This document shows, in pieces, positions 1-7,900 of a DNA stretch of 64,000 nt. This DNA comes from Pseudomonadota bacterium (lineage in GTDB: Bacteria > Pseudomonadota > Alphaproteobacteria > Rhizobiales > Devosiaceae): assembly GCA_023393475.1 (NCBI GenBank), contig JAEWLC010000025.1, forward strand, positions 1 through 64,000, given 5' to 3'. Position numbers and translations under genes: made by a program. Within the stretch, counting starts at the first letter, position 1. Every line of letters begins with the position of its first letter. The notes beneath the pieces are model-generated. The model did no database searches and was not told the DNA's origin. It worked only from the letters and a program-made list of their open reading frames with translations.

Positions 1-3
1 AGG

Positions 4-25
4 TTCCCGCTTTCGCGGGAATGAC
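4..25. repeat. Partial REP-like palindrome at window edge
   Basis: A 7-bp stem (TTCCCGC / GCGGGAA, positions 4-10 and 15-21) with a TTTC loop is followed by TGAC. The layout (short GC hairpin ending in GGAATGAC or GGGATGAC) resembles each arm of the two larger inverted repeats at 4745 and 22881, although the sequence is a different variant. The rest of the element would lie before the window, so its full structure cannot be judged. Confidence 0.5.
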
Positions 26-112
26 GCCGGTGAACTGAATAGCGTTCTACCCCGCTTTCGCCGCACTCTGCGGCGATACCGGCCTCACCCGATTCCCCGA
101 GACACCCCAGCC

Positions 113-1195
113 ATGCGCCTCGCCACGACCCTCGCGACGATTCTTGCCCTTTGCGCTTCGCCCGCGTTGGCCCAGTCGCTCGAGCAGATGGCAGGTCAGA
201 TGATCGTCGTCGGCTTCCAGGGCACCAGCGTCGAGAGCAAGGGCGTCGAAGCGGCGCGCCAGCAGATCGCCGACGGCACCATTGGCGGGGTGATGTTCCT
301 CAAGACCAATGTCACGAGCCGCAGCGCCGTGACGGCGATGAACGAGGCGTTCCGCAAGGCTGCGCCCGCGGACCTGCCGCCCTTCATCACCCTCGACCAG
401 GAGGGCGGGCTCGTCGAGCGGCTGGATCGGTCGGTCGGCTTCAAGGAAATCGCCGACGCCGAGACCATCGCCGCCGAGTACACCCCCGAGCAATCGCGCG
501 CGGTCTACGAAGGACTTGCCTCCGGCGTTCGCGACTGGGGCTTCAACACCAATTTCGCGCCGGTGGTGGACCTCGCGGTCAACCCGAACAACCAGGTGAT
601 CGGCAAATACGGCCGCGCCTACGGCAAGACAGCCGATGTCGTCGTCGAATATGCCGCCGAAGTGATCGCCGCCCACCACGATGCGGGGCTGCTGACCTCG
701 CTCAAGCACTTCCCCGGCCACGGCTCGTCCACCGCCGACAGCCACGAGGGCTTCGTCGACATCACGAGGACCTGGAAGCCGACCGAACTCGACCCGTATC
801 GCGCGCTCATCGCCAAGGGCTACGAGGATTTCGTCATGATCGGCCACTTGATCGACACCGAGATCGATCCGACCGGCGTGCCCTCGAGCCTCTCCGAGCC
901 GTGGATCGGTGGCGTGCTGCGCGGCCAGCTCGGCTTCACCGGCGTCGTCATCACCGACGACCTCGAGATGGGCGCCATCCGCGACCACTTCGATCTCAAG
1001 GAAACCGTGACCCGGGCCGTGCGGGCCGGAGTCGACGTGCTGCTGTTCTCGAACACGGCCAAGCCGCGCGCTTCGCTCGGCGAGGAAGTTCGCGCCATCC
1101 TCGTGGCCGAGGCCAACGCCGATCCCGACTTCAAGGCGAAGATCGAAGCGAGCTACAAGCGCATCGCCGCCCTGAAGCAGCGCATCGGCGGCTGA
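113..1195 (+). CDS. Secreted family 3 glycoside hydrolase (NagZ-like beta-N-acetylhexosaminidase)
   Basis: The 360-residue product begins with a clear Sec signal peptide (about residues 1-20, ending ALAQS) and then one family 3 TIM barrel. It carries KHFPGHG at 198-204 with D209 and H211 nearby, the His/Asp pattern typical of NagZ-type acid/base loops, and the nucleophile segment ITDDLEMGA with D282 as the likely nucleophile. NagZ enzymes remove N-acetylglucosamine from muropeptides and are usually cytoplasmic; the signal peptide suggests this one acts in the periplasm on peptidoglycan or chitin-like sugars. The length fits a single-domain enzyme. Exact substrate is inferred. No operon partner is evident; the next gene starts 100 bp downstream. 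Confidence 0.85.
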   Translation: MRLATTLATILALCASPALAQSLEQMAGQMIVVGFQGTSVESKGVEAARQQIADGTIGGVMFLKTNVTSRSAVTAMNEAFRKAAPADLPPFITLDQEGGLVERLDRSVGFKEIADAETIAAEYTPEQSRAVYEGLASGVRDWGFNTNFAPVVDLAVNPNNQVIGKYGRAYGKTADVVVEYAAEVIAAHHDAGLLTSLKHFPGHGSSTADSHEGFVDITRTWKPTELDPYRALIAKGYEDFVMIGHLIDTEIDPTGVPSSLSEPWIGGVLRGQLGFTGVVITDDLEMGAIRDHFDLKETVTRAVRAGVDVLLFSNTAKPRASLGEEVRAILVAEANADPDFKAKIEASYKRIAALKQRIGG

Positions 1196-1295
1196 GGTTT
1201 TCCCCACCTGAGGCGGGGCTTGCGCGGAAAGCTCTCCCGTCGCATGGATCACTTGGGCTAAACTGCGCCTCCCGGATACGACGAAGGTATTGAGC

Positions 1296-2111
1296 ATGAG
1301 CGAAGAGAGCAGGGAGGTGCGGCGGGTTCGCGCGCTGTTCATCTCCGATGTGCATCTCGGCATGCGCCCCACCCGCATTCACCAGTTGATCGATTTCCTG
1401 CGCTGGCACGAGGCGGAGACGATCTACCTCGTCGGCGACATCGTCGATGGCTGGCGGCTCGCCAAGGCCTGGTACTGGCCGCCGGAATACCACCAGCTGG
1501 TCGAGATTTTCCTCGACAAGGCGCTGGCAGGCACCCGCATCGTCGTGCTCCCCGGCAATCACGACGAGTTCCTGCGCGAATATCTCGGCACCTATTTCGG
1601 CGAGGTCGAGTTCGTCGATCGCACCATCCACACCACGGCGCAGGGCAAGACCTATGTCGTGATCCACGGCGACCAGTTCGACGTGGTGGTGGCCCATGCC
1701 AAGTGGCTCGCGCATGTGGGCGACTGGGCCTACCGGACCGCGCTCCGCGTGAACATCGCGGTGAACTGGGTCCGCCGCCGCATGGGGCTGACCTACTGGT
1801 CGCTCTCGGCCTGGGCGAAGCACAAGGTCAAGAACGCCGTCTCGGTGATCGGCCGCTTCGAGGAAGCGCTGACGCTCGAGGCGCGCGACGCCGGCGTCGA
1901 TGGCGTCATCTGCGGCCACATCCACTATGCCGATATGCACGAGCGGCTGGGCATCCACTACGTCAACACCGGCGACTGGGTCGAGAGCTGCACCGCGGTC
2001 GCCGAGACCCACGAGGGCGTCCTGGAACTCGTCCACTGGACCGAGGCGCCGCTACCGCGCAAACCGCGCCGCCTGCGCCTCCGCCGCGCTCCGGCGATGC
2101 CGGGGCAGTAA
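1296..2111 (+). CDS. Metallophosphoesterase, UDP-2,3-diacylglucosamine diphosphatase-like
   Basis: A calcineurin-type phosphoesterase of 271 residues. All metal-binding signatures are visible in order: DVHLG near the N-terminus, GDIVDGW, GNHDEF and GHIHYADMH. This order and length match the LpxH-like family that cleaves UDP-2,3-diacylglucosamine in lipid A synthesis, but many alphaproteobacteria use the unrelated LpxI, so the substrate is uncertain. I chose ATG 1296 over TTG 1290 because the AAGG at 1284-1287 lies 8 bases before it and only 2 before the TTG. The C-terminus ends in a basic Pro/Arg-rich tail of about 20 residues, which might contact membrane or nucleic acid. It appears monocistronic. 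Confidence 0.78.
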   Translation: MSEESREVRRVRALFISDVHLGMRPTRIHQLIDFLRWHEAETIYLVGDIVDGWRLAKAWYWPPEYHQLVEIFLDKALAGTRIVVLPGNHDEFLREYLGTYFGEVEFVDRTIHTTAQGKTYVVIHGDQFDVVVAHAKWLAHVGDWAYRTALRVNIAVNWVRRRMGLTYWSLSAWAKHKVKNAVSVIGRFEEALTLEARDAGVDGVICGHIHYADMHERLGIHYVNTGDWVESCTAVAETHEGVLELVHWTEAPLPRKPRRLRLRRAPAMPGQ

Positions 2112-2240
2112 CCCCGCTGGTGGCATCGCGCGACACCGTTGCGGCATAACGCGTAGTCCTTTGAGTGCGGTTGATTCTTTGTCCGTCTCGTGGCCACTGT
2201 CCGGGAGTGCAGGGGGATTCTCCCGCTCCGGAGCACGTTC

Positions 2241-3464
2241 ATGTCGTCCCCGTCTACAGCCGCGCTTCGGGTTTCGCCCGAGTTGCGCGCGGCGATCTAC
2301 CATTTTGCCGTGTTCGGCTCGACGGGCGTGTCGTCGGTGTATTTCGGCATCTGGCTGACCAACCGCGGTATCAGCCCGGACGAGATCGGCATCATCAACG
2401 CCGCGCCGCTGCTGCTTATGCTGCTGGTCAACCAGTTGGTCGGCCGGATTGCGGATCGCATGCCGGATTGGCGCGGCGTGATCATCGCGCTCTCGCTGAT
2501 CGCCGGAGTGGTGCCGATCGGGCTGTTCTTCGTCTCCGGCTTCTGGGGCGTGCTGCTGGTGTGGACGCTGTCCATGATGCCCGCTGCCGCGCTGGTGCCT
2601 GTTATCGACGCGGCGACGCTACGCATGACCCAGCGCCGGGGCACCGATTTCAGCGCCGTCCGCGCCTGGGGCACGGTCGGCTTCATGGTGACGACCGGGG
2701 CATCCGGCCCGCTGATCGCCTGGCTCGGCGATGCCGCATTCGTTCCGATCTTCCTGACATTTGCCCTGCTGCGCACCCTGCTGTCGTTCCAGCTGCCGCA
2801 GTTCCGAGGTGCCGCGACCGAGGCGAAGCCGGTGCAGCGCGGCGCGCGGCGGCTGCGCGAGGTGATGAAGCCGTGGTTCGTGCTGACGCTGCTCGGCGTG
2901 GCCATGCTCTACGCCACGCACGGTGTCATCGGCGCCTTTGGCGCGCTGCTGTGGAGCGAGCAGGGGATTCCTGAAGGCCTCATCGGCCCGCTCGTCGCGT
3001 TCATGGCCGCGTCCGAGGCGGCGATGATGTTCGTGTGGAGCCGCCTGAAGCTCAAGATCTCGGCGCGGCACATCATCATCTTCGCCTGTCTCGTCGCCGC
3101 CTTCCGCTGGAGCGCCATGGCGTTCTCGCCGCCCGTCTGGGTGCTGTTCGGGCTGCAGATGCTGCACGCCATCACCTTCGCCATGGGCTACCTCGGCGGC
3201 ATCTACTTCCTCGCCAATTGGACCAGCGAGGATATCGCTGCCGAAGCGCAGGGCTTCTCCTACGTGCTGCAGCAGGCGATGACCGTGCTCGTCATTCTCG
3301 GCATGGGCTGGTTCGTCGCTGCCTTCGGGCCCTACGCCTGGCTCTATGCCGGCGCCTTCGCCCTGCTCGGCGGGCTCTGTGTCTTCCTCTCACTGCGGCT
3401 CCAGCCGAAATCCGCCCATCCCGTCACCCCCGATCAGCTCACCGTCGCCGATCCCGCTCCCTGA
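2241..3464 (+). CDS. MFS transporter, MFS_1-like family (first of tandem pair)
   Basis: A 407-residue, very hydrophobic protein with about twelve predicted membrane segments. It belongs to the major facilitator superfamily branch that includes the phenylpropionate and nucleoside permeases; the conserved pieces are GRIADR in the first cytoplasmic loop and RAWGTVGFM in the middle. ATG 2241 is chosen because GGAG at 2230-2233 lies 7 bases upstream and because the start then aligns with that of the next gene. The two genes are separated by 10 bp and their proteins align end to end (for example SPELRA, EIGI and WTS(D/E)DIAAE), so this is a tandem duplication and probably one transcript. The substrate is not known. 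Confidence 0.83.
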   Translation: MSSPSTAALRVSPELRAAIYHFAVFGSTGVSSVYFGIWLTNRGISPDEIGIINAAPLLLMLLVNQLVGRIADRMPDWRGVIIALSLIAGVVPIGLFFVSGFWGVLLVWTLSMMPAAALVPVIDAATLRMTQRRGTDFSAVRAWGTVGFMVTTGASGPLIAWLGDAAFVPIFLTFALLRTLLSFQLPQFRGAATEAKPVQRGARRLREVMKPWFVLTLLGVAMLYATHGVIGAFGALLWSEQGIPEGLIGPLVAFMAASEAAMMFVWSRLKLKISARHIIIFACLVAAFRWSAMAFSPPVWVLFGLQMLHAITFAMGYLGGIYFLANWTSEDIAAEAQGFSYVLQQAMTVLVILGMGWFVAAFGPYAWLYAGAFALLGGLCVFLSLRLQPKSAHPVTPDQLTVADPAP

Positions 3465-3474
3465 GTAGCCCCCC

Positions 3475-4683
3475 ATGTCCGCCGTCGCCTCCGTTTCGGA
3501 GCCCCGTTTCTCGCCAGAGCTGCGAGCGACGATCTTCTATTTCATCCAGTTCCTGCCCGGCGCGGTGGTTACGATCTATGGCGGCATCTGGTTCGCCGCC
3601 CAGGGCCTGACCTCCGAGGAGATCGGCATTCTCAATGCGGTGCCGGTGCTCGCCATCCTGCTGTTCAACATGCTGGTCGGCCGCATCGCCGATCGGGCCT
3701 CCGACTGGCGGCAGGTCATCATCTTCGGCATGGTCATTGCCGGCTTCATTCCCATCGCGCTGTTCTTCGTCGGCGGCTTCTGGGGCATCCTCATCGTCTG
3801 GACGCTGATGTCCCTGCCGGCCGGGCTCGTCGGGCCCGTCGTCGACGCGGCGACCCTGCGCATGACCTTCCGCCGCGGCAGCCAGTTCGGCCCTATCCGC
3901 GCCTGGGGCACGGTGGGCTACATGGTCATGCTGGTGGTCGGCGGCTTCATCATCGCCGCGCTCGGTGGCGGCATCTTCCTGCCGCTCTTCGTCGGGCTGT
4001 CGCTGCTGCGCACCGTCGCCTCCTTCGGCCTGCCGCGCTTCCGCGGCGAAAAGGGCGAAGTTTCGGTTGCCCCGCCGTCACCGGGCGCCAAGCACCTGCG
4101 CGATGCGCTGAAGCCGTTCTTCGTGCTGCCCCTGGTCGGCTTCTCGATGGTCTACAGCACCCATGTCGTGCTCAACGCCTTCCAGGGGCTCTTGTGGAAG
4201 GAGCAGGGGTTCTCTGCCGATGTGATCGGCCCGCTGCTGGCCGTCGCGGCGTTTGCAGAAGCCGCGCTGATGTTCACGTTCGCCCGCTTTGCGAAGCGCT
4301 TCGCGGCGCGCAGCCTGATCCTCGCCTCGGCGATCGTCGCTGTGTTCCGCTGGGTCTGCATGGCGTTCGAGCCCGGCATCATCCCGCTCATCCCGCTGCA
4401 GGGGCTGAACGCCATCACCTTCGCGCTCGGCTACATGGGGTGCCTGCACTTCATCGCCAACTGGACCAGCGACGACATCGCCGCCGAGGTGCAGGGCTTC
4501 TTCCAGGTCTTGCTGCAGGGCACCTGCGTCATCGCGCTGCTCGCCTTCGGCTGGCTCACCGGCATGATGGGTGCCAAAGCCTACCTCATCGCCGCCGCCT
4601 TCGCTGGCCTCGGCGGCGTGCTGATCTGGCTCTCGATGAGCATGCGCTCGCCCAAGCAGCCTGGCGAGGTGAAGCTGGGGTAG
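3475..4683 (+). CDS. MFS transporter, MFS_1-like family (second of tandem pair)
   Basis: The 402-residue paralogue of the preceding transporter, with the same membrane layout and shared blocks VGRIADR, VDAATLRMT, RAWGTVGYM and ANWTSDDIAAE. ATG 3475 follows the upstream stop by 10 bp, giving a two-gene operon. The copies have clearly diverged, so they may differ in substrate or act as a pair. A strong bidirectional hairpin at 4888-4919 probably ends this transcript, after a REPIN-like repeat at 4745-4828 that sits in the 3' untranslated region. The transported compound cannot be read from sequence. Confidence 0.83.
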   Translation: MSAVASVSEPRFSPELRATIFYFIQFLPGAVVTIYGGIWFAAQGLTSEEIGILNAVPVLAILLFNMLVGRIADRASDWRQVIIFGMVIAGFIPIALFFVGGFWGILIVWTLMSLPAGLVGPVVDAATLRMTFRRGSQFGPIRAWGTVGYMVMLVVGGFIIAALGGGIFLPLFVGLSLLRTVASFGLPRFRGEKGEVSVAPPSPGAKHLRDALKPFFVLPLVGFSMVYSTHVVLNAFQGLLWKEQGFSADVIGPLLAVAAFAEAALMFTFARFAKRFAARSLILASAIVAVFRWVCMAFEPGIIPLIPLQGLNAITFALGYMGCLHFIANWTSDDIAAEVQGFFQVLLQGTCVIALLAFGWLTGMMGAKAYLIAAAFAGLGGVLIWLSMSMRSPKQPGEVKLG

Positions 4684-4744
4684 GGACGGCCCGGGAGAGC
4701 CACGGCTGTCCCGCCTCCACAGCCACGGCTGTCCCACGCCACAA

Positions 4745-4828
4745 GATGTCATCCCTGCGAAGGCAGGGATCCAACTCTCCGCCGGTGCCGGCTTCGCCAT
4801 GGATCCCTGCCTTCGCAGGGATGACATC
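4745..4828. repeat. REPIN-like element, copy 1
   Basis: Two 29-bp arms (4745-4773 and 4800-4828) are perfect inverted repeats separated by 26 bp. Each arm also contains its own small hairpin (CCCTGC / GCAGGG type), so the element is a pair of inverted REP sequences. A second copy with an equal 26-bp spacer lies at 22881-22959, and the two spacers match at about 16 of 26 positions. Both copies lie between genes. Such doublets are usually moved by RAYT transposases; none is in this window. Confidence 0.85.
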
Positions 4829-4887
4829 GAGCGGTGCTGCAATGTCGGGCGCCCTCATTAGCTCATCAGCCCAGCACCCCGCATAAG

Positions 4888-4919
4888 CAAGGGCCCCGCA
4901 GTCGCCTGCGGGGCCCTTG
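4888..4919. terminator. Bidirectional intrinsic terminator
   Basis: A perfect 14-bp stem (4888-4901 with 4906-4919) closes on a 4-base TCGC loop. It lies between two converging units: the MFS pair on the plus strand and the giant coiled-coil gene on the minus strand. On the plus strand it is followed by ATCGTTTCGTTG, a weak T-rich run. Confidence 0.8.
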
Positions 4920-4941
4920 ATCGTTTCGTTGTCGGCCCGGC

Positions 4942-7900
4942 TTAGCCGAGGCGGCCGCTGGCGTGGGCCAGCATCGTGTACACGCGACCGCGGTCGCTGA
5001 GCAGGTACTCGCGGGTTTCGGCAACCGGGTTGGTGCCGCCGGCCGCGCGCTTCAGAAGCTGCTCGAACTCAGCCATGTAAGTCGAAGCGGTCTTGGTGAA
5101 ATCCTGATCGCGCTGGATGCGCTTGCGGACTTCGTCATAGGTCGCCTGGCCGCCCAGCGTGTAGATGCGGCGCGAGAATACGTTCTGCTCGCCGGCCTGG
5201 TAGCGCTGCCACGCGTCGGCGAGGGCCGAAGGCTCCATTGCCTTGGCGATTTCCTCGGTCAGCGTCGAGAGGTTCTGGCCTTGGGGAGCGGCCGCGGGAG
5301 CAGGGGCCGGAGCGGCCGGGGTCGCCGGTGCTGCGGTCGTGCCGGAGGCGTTGCGCAGCACGTCGCGCAGCCAGCCGCCACCTTCCTCGGTCTTCGCCGC
5401 CAGCTTCTCGGCTACCGGCTGCGGACGCGGCGCGGTGACGGTCGGAGCCGGCACTTCGGGCATTGCCGTGTAACGCGCGGCCGGACGAGCCGGTTCGGGC
5501 GCACGGGTCGGCTCCGGACGCGGAGCTTCCTGCCGCGGCTCGGGCTTGCTCGGCGCTTCTTCACGCACGAACGAGGCACGGGTCGGCGTCGGCGGGCGAC
5601 GATCGTTCAGATCGTGCGTTGCCGGCTGGGCGCGGACGATGGCGTTGAGCTCGGCCAGGGCCTCGATCTGCTCGGCCACGACGCGGCGCATGGCAGCGGC
5701 GCTCGACTTGGTTTCCTCCGGCAGCTCGATCACGCCACGGGCGAGTTCCGAGCGGGTGTTCTCCAGTTCGGTGCCCACCTCCTTGGCGGTCGCACGCATG
5801 GCCGATGCGGTCTCGTTGAAGCGCTGGGTAGCGGCTTCGAGCGCGGACTGCATCTCGAGGATCATCGTCGCCTGCGTCTGGCGCACGGCATCGGCCGCAC
5901 GCTGGCTTTCGCTGGCGGCCGTGTCGGTGAACGAGCCGAGCTGGGTCGCAACGCGATGCGACGTACCTTCCAGCGCTTCCTCGAGCAGGTTGGTGCTCTT
6001 GCCCAGCACGGACTGCATTTCGGTGGTGGCGCTGGCGAGGGCGCTCTGGACCTTGTCGGTCGTCCCGGTCAGCGCGGTTTCGAGCTGGCTGGTCGTTTCG
6101 GCAAGGGCGTTCTGCACCTTGTCGGTGGTCCCGGTCAGCACCGTCTCGAGCTGGCCGGTGGTTTCCGCCAGCGAGGCCTGGACGCGCTCGGCCGTGCCGG
6201 TGAGCACGTTCTCGAGCTGGCCCGTGGTCTCGCCGAGTGCGGCCTGCACCTGCTCGGCTGTGTTGGTGAGCACCGCCTGCAGCTGGCCGGTCGTGTCGGC
6301 GAGGGCCGCGTTGATCGTGCCCGACGTCGCCTCGAGCGTTTCGGCGACATTGGTGGTCGTCGAAGCGAGGAGGCTTTCCATCGATTCACGGGCGGAGACG
6401 AGGCGGACCTCGGTCTCTTCCACGGTCTCGGAGATGGACTGGGCGAAGCCGCGCATGCGGCCGTCGATCTCGTCGGCACGGGCGGTGAAGGCCTGCGCCA
6501 GCTCGTCCATGGCCATGCGGCGCTCGTCGAGATTGGCGAGCGTGATCGTGCCGGTGGCGCTGAGGTTCTGGGCCGCGGCATCGAGGGTCTTGGCCTCGCT
6601 GTCGAGGTTGCCGAGCATTGAGCCGAACTCGCTCACCATCGACGCGATGGTCTGCTGCAGCGCGCCGACATGCTGGGTCACGAGACGGCCGGCCTCTTCG
6701 GTCGAGCCGATCGCTTCGCGCACGGTCGTCGAGTAGGTCGAGGTCTGCTGCGCGACGGATGTTTCGAGGTTGGCGAGGTTCGCCGTCGAGGCGTCCAGCA
6801 CCTTCTGCAGCAGCATGTTGGAGTCGTTGAGCTTGCCGAGCGCCGCGGTGACATCGGTGAGGATGCGCGAGGTCGACTGGCTCATCAGGTCCTCTGCCTG
6901 CGAGGCATTGGTGATGAGCGCCTGGGCGAGCACGTTGCTGTGGTTCTGCAGGCTCATCTCGAGCTGCGCCGAACGATCCGACACGAGCGAGGAGAAAGTG
7001 TCGGTCTGCTCGCTGACAACGCGGTTGATCTCGGCCACCTTGGCTCCGATCGCATCGGCGGCGGCGACGGCCTTGATCGAGATCAGTTCGTCGACATTGC
7101 TCGAAGCGCGCTGGATCTGCTCGAGCGCATTGCGCACCGCGACGTCCATGCGGTCGGCCGTGGTGGTCACGTCCTCGGCAATGCTCTGCGTGGCAGAGAC
7201 GATGCGGCGCGAGATGGTCTCTTCGATCCGGTCGGCGCCGGCCTCGAGGTCGGTCATCGACTGGACGAGGGCGGTGTTGATCGCCGTGTTCAGCGAGGCG
7301 AGGCGCTCGGCCGTGATGTCGGCGCGGGCGGTGATGGCCTCGGGCAGGGTGCCCAGCCGCTGGTCGACCATGTCGGTGATCGCCTTGCGGGCCGAATTGA
7401 CGCCGGTCTCGATGATGTCGGCGGCCTTGCGGGCGCTGTCGCCCACGGTCGAGGCCGCACCGTCGATGCGGGCGGTAACGCCGGACTCGGCGTCGGCAAT
7501 GCGGAGGATGGCGGCATCGAGGCCGCGGCCGAGGGACTCCCCGATCTCCGACACCTTGGTCTCGATCGCAGTGGCCACGGCGCCGGCGCGCTCCGACATC
7601 ACATCGGTAACGGTGCGCAGGGTGCCCTCGATCTTTTCCTTGGCGGTCGTGCCCTGGGCTTCGATCGTGCTGGCGAGTTCGGCCGTGCGGTCGCCGATCG
7701 CCGCGGCGATGCCGACGGTGTGCGTGCCGAGGGTGTCGGCCAGCTGCTGCGTGCGGGTGTTGAGCGCATCGGCCAGTTCGGCCGAGCGGGTCGAGACGGT
7801 CGTCGCCAGCGCCTGCGTCCGCTGGTCGAGGCTGTCCCCGATCTGCTGCGCATGCTGCTGCAGGGCCAGGTCGAGCGCTGCCGTGCGGGTCGCGACCGAC

